A DNA stretch of 64,000 bases, from the NCBI RefSeq assembly GCF_021155765.1, contig NC_060105.1, forward strand, positions 4,588,001 through 4,652,000, in the 5' to 3' direction. This DNA comes from Diprion similis (Eukaryota > Arthropoda > Insecta > Hymenoptera > Diprionidae). Both the position numbers and the translations under genes were made by a program. Each line of letters starts with the position of its first letter. The first letter of the stretch is position 1. Shown here piece after piece: positions 1 to 13,324 of this stretch. The notes beneath the pieces were generated by a model. It saw only the letters and a program-made list of their open reading frames with translations. It was not told the origin of the DNA and searched no databases.

Positions 1-144
1 AACCCCAGGAAAAATGATTAATGACGCACTGCATACAGCCGGAAGTTGATAAGCGCGTATGAATATCACCTTTCCTTTACGTCAGGCATTACAGTCACTG
101 ATTTATCTCGCGGAAATGTTTCACACGTTTGAATTCAACGTATC

Positions 145-335
145 TCAAGTCCGCCTGCATTTATGCAATCGCGAGTACGTTTTCCTGAACCCGCCTGCAT
201 ATCGGCAACTACGAGTACATTTTACCGATTCGCATTTGTCTCGAGTAGAGATTAAATGTATCCTAAGTTGCCAATATGCAGGCGGGTTCAGGAAAGATGT
301 ACCCACTATTGCATAAATGCAGGCGAGTTTACCGT
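145..335. repeat. Foldback (inverted-repeat) element, MITE-like
   Basis: Two diverged arms of about 80 bp face each other. The left arm (about 149-232) reads CCGCCTGCATTTATGCAATC, then a CCTGAACCCGCCTGCATAT core. The right arm (about 256-332) is its reverse complement, with CCAATATGCAGGCGGGTTCA and TTGCATAAATGCAGGCGAGT. A third partial unit (TTGCATAAATTCAGGCGGAT) lies at about 395-425. No coding frame is credible here. I see a non-autonomous foldback element or a nested repeat. The family is unknown. Confidence 0.7.
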
Positions 336-693
336 GAAAGTTCAACGTATCATAGAATGTTTAAATTGAGACGAACTTAGGTTAAGTGTACCTGGAATTG
401 CATAAATTCAGGCGGATTCATGGCAGGTACTTCGTTTAATACGATAAATTTGTAGGCGAAGCTCGATGTCGAGATACTGAAAAAGGAATAATGCACAGCG
501 GCTTATTCACCTATAGATGAAAATAGAATCGTTGAGACTCGTTATGATTTGAGAATTGCCCAAAGAATTTAAAGACATCAAACTTAGGAGCGCAGCTTAC
601 GAATTACGTAAGTTTTATAGTTTAGCTTAGTTTTTAGCAGGCAACTATTTTCCAGATTAGTATCCAATTCAATGAGGGAAAAAATAAATAAAA

Positions 694-897
694 AAATAAT
701 TTCCTGTTCTTGTAACCGGAATTTGAAAAAACTGATGGAAAACCGAAAGCTCAAATATGCGTATGCACAGTATCGCGTTCGCTAACACAGGTTTGTTTGG
801 TTTAACCAAATTCCATTACACACTGTGCACACACTTGAGCTTTCGATTTCCCATCGCTTCTTTCAAATTCTGCCCACAAGTACGGGAAATTGTTTAC
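694..897. repeat. Foldback element, about 200 bp
   Basis: The left arm (694-778) holds TTTCCTGTTCTTGT, GGAATTTGAAAAAACTGATG and CCGAAAGCTCAA. The right arm (818-897) is its reverse complement, with TTGAGCTTTCGATTTCCCAT, CTTTCAAATTCTGCC and ACAAGTACGGGAAATTG. The arms pair over about 80 bp with mismatches, around a loop of about 35 bp. A poly-T tract follows at about 901-919. The size suits a MITE. A long hairpin transcript is the alternative, but the mismatch level favours an old transposon remnant. Confidence 0.7.
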
Positions 898-899
898 TA

Positions 900-3800
900 A
901 TTTTTTTTTTTTTTTTTTGTTTATCGCAAAGTTTATCGTTTCGTTGACTTTATACAAGTAACGACGGTGTAATGTTGTCTACGCGTTATTAAAATTTTGG
1001 GTCGAAAGTGATAAAATCTGATTAATTACACCATGATGGTACCAAAAATCCATCAAAACCCTCCAGTACCGTTGGATGATTTTCCAACCATGGTTATCTT
1101 GGCTCGAAATGCTTGTCTTGGCAGTCTCTCCATACCCTAGAAGTTTGTCCCGAGTTAGAATCCACACCCTGCACGTCCTATGCAGGGATCGCGTTATGCC
1201 TCACACATGGATCGAAATAGATGAAATTACTCTACGGCTGAAGATGATCCCGAAATGTCTAGGAGGGATTCAGAGTATAGGTATTCCGGTAATTCCTCGA
1301 TATCAGAAAGCAGCTAGATAGGGGGATAGCGATAATTTAATCAGTCTCTTGACACGCGGGACGTGGATTGCTTGCATCAGCAAGTTCAATTTTCATGACA
1401 AGCCGACGCTAACAAGGAAGCGAAAATCCGAAGGTTGTCTATATAGTTCCAGCCGAACCAACTTGAGTTGAGTGAAATCACACCAATTTGTCGCTACTGC
1501 TCCGGGCGGATGCCTCGTGAGGAAGAGTAACTTGCTGAGTAACGTCTTGAGCAACGCAAGGTGTCCTGCAATATTTTGGCCCGAAAGCTGGAAGTTTGAC
1601 AGTTCAGGAAGCTCGAGGTTATAGCCGAAGGGAAAGCCGTTCGAAGTACGGACAAATGGACTAAGCGAAAATGGTATAATAATTCATTCGACCGTGGAGT
1701 TGAACGTTCTATTTTTGTCGGCTGGTCCGATCGATTCTACGTTTTCCATCCCCGCGCCGCATTTCCGCTCCGCCCGGGCATCATTTCGACGAAAGAAAAT
1801 ACTGGCTCTCCAACGTTGAAGGTATAGAGGATGAAACGTAGCGAGAGGAGAGAAGATTGGTTGCAGCGGTAAATCTGTCTGAATGCAGGTCCGCCGCAAG
1901 GATCAGACCGGCGCGGCGATTAACTCGTTGTTGCCGAACAAAACGATCGCGGCAAAGAAACTGCCGGGTGAGAGACAAGTTTAAGTGCACGTAGATTACG
2001 CTGAGTTGGATAAAAGAAAAGGTTGTGCTTGTAAACGGCAAAGACGAAGGAAGAGGTTGAAAAAAGTGCTGCTCAAGGCAGAATGAAAGAAAAGCGTGCA
2101 GATATTATAGGAACCTACAAGCCAAATGCGAGCTGGGTTGTTGTGGATTTTAAATAAGCCTGATTCACTCGGAGACGTCAGTAAGAGGAGGAGGAGGAGG
2201 AGAAGGAGAAGTCGAGATAAAACCATGGAGTATAAAAAAGGAAATCCCCTTACTTAGATCTGGAAGATTTAATTCGAATCCAAATGCGAGATTCGCTCAG
2301 CTGTGAATTGCTGTCTGCGCAAGGCGAATCACTGACAGCTGTCGCGCAAAATTATCTCAAGTTAATGGAAGAAATATCAGCTTAGTCATTTTCATGTACG
2401 TAGAAAAAATATTTGTAAAAAGTATACAAAGCGAAGACCGAAGTAAAACTCGGGGAGGTGGACAAAAACTTCCCCAGTTTTCTGTTTTTATTTTTATTTT
2501 TATTTTTTATTTCTTGTTTTTTTTTTTTTTTTATTATTATTCGGTTTAATAACTGTCAAAGGATTATGCGCAATGACGATCGACGATATTATGAATTCTG
2601 AATTAGGTACACCCTAATTATTAGAATATAACGCATAGTGTAGACACATATAGTGAAAATCGTGGATTTCGAAACACAGTCTGTAATTAGAGAGAGAGAG
2701 AGAGATGAGCCTGCATTCAACGAAAACACGCTAATGGAGCTCCGGGGATTAGCCCAATCGATATATAAATGTACATATATACATATATCACATATGTAAA
2801 ACGAGGGAAACACCGGAAGCTCACTTTTATCAATGCTAATATTTAATTCCCCTTGATTGTGTGCGATAAATAATAATCTGGGCGATTATCGCGTCGTTTT
2901 AACACGCGCGAGCATAATAATTTTCAGGGTAGATATGTGATGGGTGAACGCTGATTATACACGAGCCTGTAAAAATAATGTTATTCAAAGTGATAGATCG
3001 AGTAAAGAGTGTATCATACAAGTTGATCGTATTATAGTTGAAGAAGGGTTGCATTGAACCTGCAGGATCAATACGTTAAAACGTTATATAATCTCGGACC
3101 TTCCCGTGTAAACAGATGAATATTCATATGGCAAATTGATAATATGAGGGCGAGAATATTTGAGGCGTAATCAACGCGTTCAGCAGATATAAACGAGGGA
3201 AAGACAAGCTCAACCGGTGATCCCTTATAGTTGAACAACTGGATAGGCAAAACGTGTCGAACCGTTTTTGCATGCGATAAAATTCTGCTTGAGAGGTCGG
3301 AGAATCCGGGGAATGTTATTTATAAGTCGCAAGAAAAGACCTGCGTTGTACAACAAGAAGCTAAGCATGTCGGGGGCGGGAAATTCCAAGAGGCCAAAAG
3401 GGACGGGCTGCAGCGAAGCTAATCGTAGATCAACGCGTACGTCCGAGATGGTGAAAAAAACTCCCTGAGGGAATTGTACGTATATCCCGTAGGTTCAAGC
3501 CGAGGGGAATAAGAAGAAGGAAAACTTGGGACTTCGCGGGCAGGATTTCCGTGACACAATTGGCGAAGTCCGTCGCGCCTAAACAAGGATATTACGAAGG
3601 TAGTAAATCCGTTCGAGTCCTGCCGCCGTTCCGGGTGTCCTGAATTGGTCGGCCATGAATTCGAGTTACAATTTTTAACCCGTTTTCGCTTCCCATTATG
3701 CGAAATGCGATATTACAACCATCGATATTATATACGACTGATTGGAAAAATTTCTCTCACTTTTCGTATTTTCACCATTTTTTCTTTCCTCCAGGGAATC

Positions 3801-6800
3801 AGAATAATCCGATCGTGATTTAAAAATTTTTCCAATTCTCGTGTTCATCCTGTTTACCGTCAAACATTCGTTCTGTCGAGAATGACGTCACGCAAGTAAA
3901 ATGAAAAAAAAAATAACCAACAAAGAAAAAACGTTTCTCTTATTCGCAACGGAATAAAGTCATGCTTCATTTCACGCGGAGTGTTGAATTCAATTTTACA
4001 TAACCCGTAATAATTCACAACCCAATAACTTGCCGCGTGCATATTTGATGCCGGATACAATTATATAGATATATAGTATGTACGAGTTAAATTTTATCGT
4101 TTGATCATCGTTAAATGAATTTCCTTGTACTGTCTCTCCCGATGAAATTTTCGAACATTATTTATTAACCTGCACACAGATCGGATCAAGAAGATTAAAT
4201 AAGAAAGTCGAATGATCATAATTTGATAAGGATATAATTCTATAAGGATTATTTCGCAGACTCGATCGCTAATATTCTTCAAATTCGTTTCCACGTTTCA
4301 GAATGGTGATTTTACTTCTATGGCCAATGCTTCGTCACGTTGTCGCTGCTAATTTTTACCTTCTCTAAAAATCTATAGAAATCAAATGCATGAAATGGAC
4401 GCCAAAATAGTTGGGGATAGTTTAAAAAAATCGCGGTCAGGAGGGTTAAGTAATTCAAGATCCTTTCACTTCGACCGTGACTACATCTGCAGTCTCATCA
4501 CGCAAGTGAATGCGATTTTGCAACTGACAAGGAATGGATGCCAGTTTCGTTGGTGAGGGTAAAATAAATAACCCGAGTGGCAGGCTGGAGGGGTGAGAAA
4601 AGTTGCTCGCCCGAACGGTGAAGCGAGAAAGGCGAAGCCTGTCTTAATGGTGTGCCGAATTAGCCACCCTTCGGGACTTCCGGACTAATAGAAACGAGAA
4701 AAATAATTCAAATACCTTGAAGCTGAGGGATCGTAATAAAAAAAAAGAAAGAGAGGAGCAGCGAAAGAAGTTCCTGAATAATGCGAAAGACAAATTCTCA
4801 TGTTGTAGGTATTCCATTAGCTTAAAATATTCGTGCAATTTTTACAGAAGTTCGTTAGAAGGAATTTATATGCAAAGGAACCAAGCGCAGTTATATTTAC
4901 TTAACTTCGAATCCCGCGTGACGAAAAAAAAAAAAAAAAAAACTGTGCAAATTTCAAGACGAAAAATCCGCCCTCGATTGTCGTACCTTTTTTCTAATCG
5001 AGCGATATAATTAGGGGGAAAATTTTCTATTCACATTTTCAAGCTTATTTTCCGTAAACCGGAGTGCCGTATACAAACGGTAAAATTGATTGATTATTTT
5101 TTTCTCCCCCCTGTTTTCGTTTTTTCGCGAAGTGTGAATCGCACGGGTGAACAATTCGGCGATAATTTGACCCCAGCGCTTTTGGCACGCAGCGTTTAAC
5201 CCCTTGTTGCAAATAATTTTGGATAACATCCAGACGTTTCATCACTTCGACCCAGTTTCCTTTGTTTACCCCTATTCGGTTATGTGTATGTAGGTATATG
5301 TGCGGGAAGAAGAAGACGAAGAAGAAGAAGAATAAAGAATAAATTCGCTACAAGCATATATCCTGCAAAAAGGAAAAAGAAAAAAAATCAGCCCACAATA
5401 TCTCACGAGGATTCTCCCAAGGTTTGACGTAAATACGCGTTACATCAACAATATAAACCAGCAAAATTCCCAAGGATCTTTTTCACGACTGCCTACAGAC
5501 GAGTAAAATGGCGTTGTAAGGAAAAAAAAAGTAATATTTAACGTTATAACCGTCGCAGAGAAATTTATCCAAGTTTCCTCGTCACATGAATAAACGTTTG
5601 TTTGGTTATTTAATTGACTTTTTCCACTATAATCCGAGCGGTAATTTTACAAAACCATGCACTGGAAATACCGCATGCCCAGAAATCTCTTCAAGTTTCG
5701 GTATTTTCTCCTCGAGCGAATCCTAATGTCTATAATAACATTCTTGCGGTTAATCGAGTAAAGTGCCTGTATATTAGTACGGCTATACAGAAAGGAGTAA
5801 ACTAGAATACTACATGAGGTATACCGGAAATTGTGGAAAATGTTTCGGAATCGTCGAATTTTTCTTAGGCATTTATATACGATATTCGCGAGTTACATGG
5901 TAGCAGCGTTCAAAGATCGCGTTATAAGATAAAAGTAATAAAGAATAAGGGAAAAAGAGAAGAAGGAAAAAAGTAATAAATAATACCAAAGAAAAAGCTT
6001 TTCAAATCGTCTCAGCTCCTTGCAGAGCTCGGTGATAATGCCTTTTAAAGTTTCGGAGTATAAATCTAAAAGTAATTTAAAAAAAAAAAAAAAAAAAAGA
6101 AACAATAAAAGGTCAAAATCTCGGGTCAAAGATGTACTTTCGGATATGTACAACGTAAAATATTCGTGCAATATTCTCTTTGAGTTTTGTTACAATAAAA
6201 TTTTCCCTTTCGCCTCCATCGCTGTTCCGTTCCGTTACGCTCTGTAAGCTTTCGTGTAATTTGATTCGTAATTAAAATAATCTTCGCGTTTGTTAAATGA
6301 GCCAGAAGCTCGAATACACTATACCTTTTGTCGGCCCTCAATGCACAATAAAACACAATGGCGCCTCATTTGGAAGGTGTTTGAATTCCGCCTAGTAAGT
6401 GGAGGTTGCAGAGAATCGAATAGCCCGAAATTATACTAGATTACTCACGAATTGCCGAGCTAAGTCACTCTGTCAAAACTGATTATGCCTTACATTTTTC
6501 CCTTTTTTTCATACATTTTCGCGCTCTTCACTCAAATTGATGTTGATTCAATTCCCACTGTCGTGGATTAATTAATTAGCGAGTTAAATTTTCGAGCTTT
6601 TGAGTCATTGCCAAGTTCATACAGTGAATTATAACTCGAGTTACCCACGAATTGAATAAATTGGCTTGAACTCGGCTTCGTTATTGCACGTACTTACATA
6701 CTTACTTGGACTATCAAACTAAAGCTGATTATCGTTGATTAAGCATCTTAATTTTAATAATAGGATCGTTACGCAATATCCGCGTATATATCTGATAACC

Positions 6801-9800
6801 CCCGAGTTTAAATATGGAGGTTCGGTTCACCGATCGTAAATGATCAACGAGCAACGATTAGGAAAGAAAAACCTCCCCGGTTTCCCGGAAACACATATTC
6901 GACGTTACAATGGCTAAAATGTAAGAATTCACATCCACCGTGTTGAGGAGGAGCAAAAAAAAATCAAACAAACAAACAACCAAAAAATTGCGTCAACGAG
7001 TATACAAGCGTAACAAATTAGGTGATTAAATTTGACGTATCGACTTTCTCGCGGAGCTTGAGTACGGTTTGAAAATTCATCTCGCGTAAAGCGTCGCTGA
7101 TGTGTACAACGTGTTTTGCTGAGCAATTTTACTCCCGTCTACTTATCACCGTCCCATCGTCGCGATTCATCCCTAAAAAAATTTCAGTCGGTCTAAAATT
7201 GCTTCTATAAATATATATTACAAAAAATCACCGTCGTTTTTCGTTCGTTATATATATATATAATGTGCAGTTTATCGGAATATCGTCGAGCCACCAGAGG
7301 TCATAAAATTAGAGGCATATGGAAGAAGAAGAAAAAAAAAAATTTTCCACACGATTAAGCATACATCGATATATCAGAGCGAAAACAGCTGAGACCTATG
7401 TCGCAATGAGTAATAATAATTCGGTGATAAAGTCTAATAAAGATAAAGAAAAACGTGAGTTTCCGATATTATACATCGCTGGTAACCCGATTATATATAC
7501 AGTATAAAATTAGCGAAATATGAGCGGAAAGTGTAGGTACACCGGCAGAAAATGATGACTTGAAGCAATTAGCGACGAGTGAAAATCGAGCAGCGAATAG
7601 AAAGCGTATAAACAGAGGGTGGTGATTAAATCGTAGAAAATCGAAGCCTACGAATAGATAGATATATATAGTATAGTAAGTATAAGTTACCTATTACAGT
7701 TACTGTTATAATTACCAATCGATAAGTGCATCAAAGTTTAACGAAGAGAAATATTCCGTTAGTTTCGCCGAAAGCGAGATATAACCTGAAATACGGAATC
7801 CTTCAAGAACTAAGAAAAAGTTGAAAAATAAAATGGAAAAAAAAGAATTATACTCGCGAGCTTTTACGACTTGAAATTCACGCTGAGAATGCTAAATCTG
7901 TGCACGTAAGTTACAACCGTATAGTTAATATATATATACAGGTATACGTGGGTACGTATTCTCATTGAAAACTCAGCTCGCGTAGGGATATGGTGGGAGT
8001 GCAGCAATTAAAATTACGAGACAACACGTGCTGCGAGGTATGGAGGGATGAAAGGGAAAGCCTTCAGACGTGCATCGTGATCACCAAATGCAGGCAACGA
8101 CGCAGGCAGCGAAAAATTCCGCCATTTTGTTTAGAGTATTTTTGATTTCGGATTCGTAATCAGCGACCTTGAAAACCCTCCTGTACTTGTTATCTTCGAA
8201 ATCTGACATCATTTCATCAAGTATGTCCGCCATATTGGTTCCGCCATTTTGCACGAACACAAATACATAATTTTAATTTACACTCCAAACTTTTTCCATC
8301 TCTCGCAATAAACAAAATTGCTCTGTCAATCGATTTCCGTATAAAAATAAAAGTGAATTGATTATTTTTATTCTTTATCTCCATTTTTTTCAAAGCAAAA
8401 ATTCTCCAGGCTTCTGATCATTAAAACGCTCCAATTTTCCCCCGGACAAAAATTAGGATAACACGCGTCTCAAAATTTACAAATCTCAAAGAACTCGCGC
8501 GGCTGCTTCGTAGAAGATTACTAATAGCACGTCCCCGTTCCCTAGGGATTGAATTCGGGACTCCTTTGAAGTATGATACGAGTAAGTGTGGCATATAAAT
8601 AGATGTCGGCTGATTTAGGCGGGAAAAATTTCGGGATCAACAGTGAAAATGGATCAGTTCGCGCTGTCGTCTCACGCCCTTTTACCATCCCATGTCGTGA
8701 TCATAAATGTCGAAAAACTCCGACCCCCCCCCCCTCCTCCCCCCCCCGCCCCTTTAAAAAAAATATTCAATTTCCCTTCGATAATTAATCAGCTACAGTA
8801 GAAACTCGTTCACCGAGTGCTTTTCAATGTAAAAGCGCCGTATCCGTACCTGTAAGCCTGTAACTTATCTGCCGATCAATGAAGTTTAAAGCCGGAGCCG
8901 TGTTATATCCGGATTAACTTTTGACCCGCGAAATTTTGTTCCCTGAATTTTAATACACGTCAATGAAACGTTTCTTTCGAAAGTTAAAATTTAGCACTGG
9001 CACCGGGTGAGATAATATACTTACCTATTGCTGTGCCAGGTTGAATTTTCCAAGCCTACGTCAGCTGGTTCAAAATTGCACAGGCGTAACAGAATTGTGC
9101 CAAAACCGCGTGAATCCAAACGACGTTGAAAATTTTCAGGCTAATATTTCCCCCCCCAATTTTTATGTACACGTTTTCCAAAAGACAGAAAAAAAAAAAT
9201 TTCTAATTATTCTCCACGTATTCGCTACTTTATTTTTATAACGTCAAGGTGTCGCCGCGTTTGTTTTTAGTTTTTCTTTTTGTTTTTTTCTTTTGGAAAA
9301 TCATTATTTCCACCCCCAAAATCCAAATCCAAAATATGTGTGAGTGGAGAAGTTTCGTCGAAAGTATTACAACAATAGCGATAATAACAACAACAATAAC
9401 AGTAGTAACAATGATAATGTTTAAGCTGGAGGTTGGTAAAAAAAAAAAAAAAAAAAAAAGAAAAAAAGATGAAAAGATGAAAAGAAATGTCGAAGAAAAA
9501 ACGTGACATCTGCGACATTTTTTTTTTCTTCAACTCTTTCGTGACGTCGGGTTGACCGGCGGGCGACATTTCAAGGGTTGCTTTGGCAGGGACCCGCCAA
9601 ATCCATTCGGTCATATCACCGGCCATTTTACGGAGACAGTACTGACAGACGTCGGTTGATCCCCCGCCAAAAAAGCATTTGTGTAACGACATTGGAAGGC
9701 ATCATCTTTTATACATATTAACGACGCAACAACAGAAAAGATGTAGCACATTTATACTAAACTCTTTCACCATTCGTCAACGTACGTACATGTGTACATT

Positions 9801-11885
9801 AGATATTTAAGATTTTGAGGACATCGTTCAAATTCACCCTAAACCTGCACGAATCATAGACACGTTTATAAAAAAATAAAAAAATAAATAAATAAACAAT
9901 TAAAATCGATCTTCCAATCTTGATGAAATAAGTAACGATTTGTAAAAAAATTGGTGGGCCTCCTGAAATTTTTTAAACAACAAAGGATAAAATTAGGCAC
10001 CCAAGTTTTTTCTTAAATATGAATTATTCGGTAATAATTTACTCAAGTAATTGCACACCTAGTCTCAATTCGTCAAAGTAAAATAATTATCTAAGCTTGA
10101 ATTTGTGATTACTTTTTTCTCGAGAAAGTTAGATAATAATTTAACGTAATTGTTCGTACGAAAACTAAACATTTTATTCTAATTTTAGGCATTGTTTTAT
10201 TAAGGGGCCCACTTTGCCCCACCCTCCCCAGTTTTTTATTTTTTTGAGTGTTTTTTCACATAAGACATTAGCCCGCGTAATGCATGCGTCGATGTATCAA
10301 GTACGACGTGCGATAAGGTTCACCTCAGGGATTCATTGTGAGAAATTGCAAACTTTCCGACGAGGCTTCCGGATCGTTTATCATCTTCTCCTCGCGGCCA
10401 TCCGCAGGTTTCGCGAGAAATCGAACACTCCTAAAGTACGTAGGTACTTGTATACATAAATATAACTTCCGTATGTGCAGACGAGAAATCAAGCATGGGG
10501 GTCAAGTTTTCGAGACTGAATCGTTCCGACAAAGTTGGAAAAAGAGTAAATTATTAAACCTTTTCACCCGCCGTTTATTCAATACAGCTGATGTAAATCT
10601 AGGAGAATTTTCACTGGGCGACATAAAAGTTATAAGAGACAATTCTCAGCACCGTATTACGTTATAGGAACTTCATTTCACGGTAATTTTCTCAACGCTC
10701 TTAAGCTTACACGTATCGCACGTTGTTCTAGGGGATGTAATTAAAGGTAAGTCGTTAAATACTCGGTAACGTCCATCTTCTGGTTGTAGATAAAGAAGCC
10801 GCCTTTCGGTATAAATAAATCAGAAAAATTTTTACGTACTCTAGGTGTAAGTAGCTAATTTTTTTACGCCATGGGAATTCGATCGGTTTTTAGGTTTATC
10901 AAAAATTTTCCGGGTTATCGCGATCGGAATCTCCCGGAGGTTAGTTTGTAGTCCTTTTCATTTTCACCGCCCTACAGCTCAGCTTTTTTCACTTTTCATA
11001 TACTAAACGAATAAGGCTATTAATCAAGAGGGGAGAAACTGAAGGTTTTACAAAAACAAACTGCGGTTTAGACAAGGGTTCACTGTTAGTCTTGAATAAA
11101 AAAGCGATTCTAACTAATCAATCGAAAAACACTTATGAGAAAATTAAAATTTTTCTCATCGCCTTAAATTCAAGTTCTTTTCTGCATATTAGTTTACGCG
11201 ATGAATTTTTTTTTTTTGTCTACGCAGCTTAATCGCCGCTCTGTTATCCTAACATTTACTTTCGTATCGTGTCTATAACCCCTGAATTAATCGGTGAAAA
11301 AAATAATTCATAGAACCAAACAAATATTTTATTGCTCGAGATAAATTTTACATTATCTCACGAAATCTTTCGTTGTTTCAAAAACATCGTTAATTCCATC
11401 AAATCTTTGGTTTCTTCAACGCGAAATTATTTGCGACAGTAAAATAATTTTTTTTATCCTTTATCCCGCAAAGAAATATTTCGAAGAACCGACAATTCTT
11501 TTTTTCAGTGAACCGGAAGGATTATTTTCGATTCAGTTAACATTCGTTCTCGATTGACAGAGAACGCATCTCGAGATTTTCCGCCTCGTAGATTTTGCAC
11601 GATTCTTGGTCTACACGTGACACATTCGTTAAACCGAAAATAGTGTTTTATTTGAGCGATAAATCGGAAGTTGAATTACGAAAAAATAAGCTATAATTGA
11701 TTTGATTCGTTGATCGTAGCAGAATAGTTTAAAGAGGAAAATAATATCTGTGCAATTTCACTGATGTTTCAACAAGGGTTGAAACGAAAATAATTTAAAC
11801 AAAGAGAAATAAAATTTAAAAGAAAAAATCATTTCACTCGATTTTCTTCAAATCGTAAATGAAATAAAGAACAAACATTTTCTTT
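900..11885. other. Gene-poor stretch, no supported gene
   Basis: I found no convincing coding exon, RNA gene or long terminal repeat here. All open frames are short, low in complexity and lack recognisable domains. If the GPCR gene at 21.6 kb continues on the minus strand beyond base 1, this stretch is part of a very long intron. Visible contents are simple repeats: (GAG)n at 2185-2209, (AG)8 at 2689-2704, (GAA)n at about 5306-5331, C-rich runs near 8726-8752 and A runs near 9438-9459. A PyCCGCCATTTTG-type interspersed fragment lies at 8107-8262. Confidence 0.5.
8107..8262. repeat. Probable interspersed-repeat fragment with CCGCCATTTTG motifs
   Basis: TTCCGCCATTTTG occurs at about 8117-8129 and again as GTTCCGCCATTTTG at about 8240-8253, with TCCGCCATATTGG just before the second copy. 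Between them lies GATTCGTAATCAGCGACC. The doubled motif with unrelated flanks suggests a fragment of a dispersed repeat, not a gene. I could not identify the family. Confidence 0.35.
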
Positions 11886-11889
11886 TCAA

Positions 11890-12078
11890 CTTCAAATCAT
11901 TCTCAATGTTAAACATCCGTTTTTGTACGGAATCACACAATGGAATTTTTGAGTTCCGGTCATTGTTCTAGCCTTTGGATGTAAACGCCCTTAAAAGGCT
12001 GAAACAATAAAAAAACTCAACAATTCCATTGCTTGATTCCGAACAAAAGTGGATATTTAACATTGAGAATTACTTCCA
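11890..12078. repeat. Foldback element, about 190 bp, well preserved
   Basis: The left arm contains TTCTCAATGTTAAACATCCG, TACGGAATCACACAATGGAA and TTTTTGAGTT. The right arm is its reverse complement, with AACTCAACAATTCCATTGCT, TGATTCCGAACAAAAGTGGA and TATTTAACATTGAGAA. The pairing even continues into the loop (CATTGTTCTAGCCTTT against AAAAGGCTGAAACAAT). Total pairing is about 80-85 bp per arm. It is either a MITE or a long-hairpin RNA source. No protein is encoded. Confidence 0.75.
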
Positions 12079-12635
12079 ACTCAAGTGAAAATCATTTGTT
12101 TAAAATATTTAAACGACAAGAGAAATAGAATAATAACATTAAGAATAAAACTTCTTGTTCAAAATACTGATTCATTATTTTCACAACTTCCGATTACCTT
12201 AATTTACAACTTTTTGCTATTAATTTTTACTAAAAACTATTTTTTACTATTAATATGTTCAATGAAACATTGTATAAGACATTAAAAGTAATATTTGAAG
12301 TCTTAGGTAACAAAAAAAAAATAGATTTCGTCAATTTTTAAAATTCAAAAAAAAAAAACAATAGAAAGAATCGTTTACCCACGATGAAACCAGTCTTAAA
12401 AAATTTATGGAATAGACAGTGATATTTTCTTAATAATAAAAGAGCAAAAAAAAATTCGATCGACAAACTCAAGTTTAAGAAAAAAACTATTTTATTGTTA
12501 GAATAAAAAAAATTTTAATAAAAACGTTTTTAATATTTCTTTTACACAACATTTTCAAAAAGTACATTCAAAAACGCACAATTATAAAAAAAGGAACAGT
12601 GAAATTGATATATTTTTTAAAAAGTTACATAAGCA

Positions 12636-12638
<3 letters not shown>

Positions 12639-12693
<55 letters not shown>
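12639..12693. repeat. Poly(A) run of 55 bases
   Basis: An uninterrupted run of A. It lies in an A-rich 12.3-12.8 kb stretch and could be the tail of a retroposed sequence, but I see no element body or target duplication beside it. Confidence 0.85.
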
Positions 12694-12695
<2 letters not shown>

Positions 12696-12853
12696 ATTAA
12701 AATGTCTGTAAATTCATATCTCATGAACGGTTGGACAGCAAAATTTGAAAAAAAATCATAGAACCTTGTCCAACAGAATGTGAAAAAAAAAACCCACCAA
12801 ACTTTCGCCAATTAAAAAATATCAACTTTCAGAGTTACAACATATGTTGAGTT

Positions 12854-12880
12854 GGCATGGAATGCCCCGTATATTCATAC
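12854..12880. repeat. Relic end of the 23.4-24.1 kb foldback family
   Basis: GGCATGGAATGCCCCGTATA plus TTCATA closely matches the right terminus at about 24038-24064 (GGCGTGGAATGCCTCATATA, then TTCATA). The opposite end was not found nearby, so this is a truncated or decayed copy. Confidence 0.5.
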
Positions 12881-13303
12881 ATCTAATTCCAAGCTAAGGA
12901 AGAACCGCAAGGCTTTATCCTCTTATCCGTATATGACTTGCCTCACGTAGTAAAGATTTAATCCCCTCGCAGATTCAAGAAGCCCGATATAGAACGGTGA
13001 AAAGTTTCCGAGCCCGCGAGACATTCAAGAGTTATAAAAAAAGACGTACCTACCTAAGTTGACTCGACTTTTGTAAATACGTCGTGACTCGGCGGCACTT
13101 TGCCGGCCCTCAGCGTCCGGCGATAACCCGAACCTCTTCCTCGGGCACATTCACGAATTACGGTCGTGGGGTCGCAGGCCATCGCAAAACGACGTGCGGC
13201 TATCGCCTAGGAGACACTCGCGTCTGCGATTTGAAAAATGTCGAAGCCCAGGGTGTGTAATAAGCGATAGAGGGGATGATATAGGTGCCTATATGCCGTG
13301 TTA

Positions 13304-13324
13304 CCCCCCCCCCCCCCCCCCCCC
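13304..13324. repeat. Poly(C) run of 21 bases
   Basis: Uninterrupted C tract in a moderately GC-rich patch (13080-13330). Confidence 0.9.

Noticed and set aside
9267..9692. 141-codon minus frame
   Set aside because: Most of it is translated A/T homopolymer and (ACA/ATA) repeat, giving long Phe, Tyr and Cys runs.
12639..12693. Poly(A) as the tail of a processed pseudogene or SINE
   Set aside because: I saw no coding-like or tRNA-like body upstream and no target duplication.
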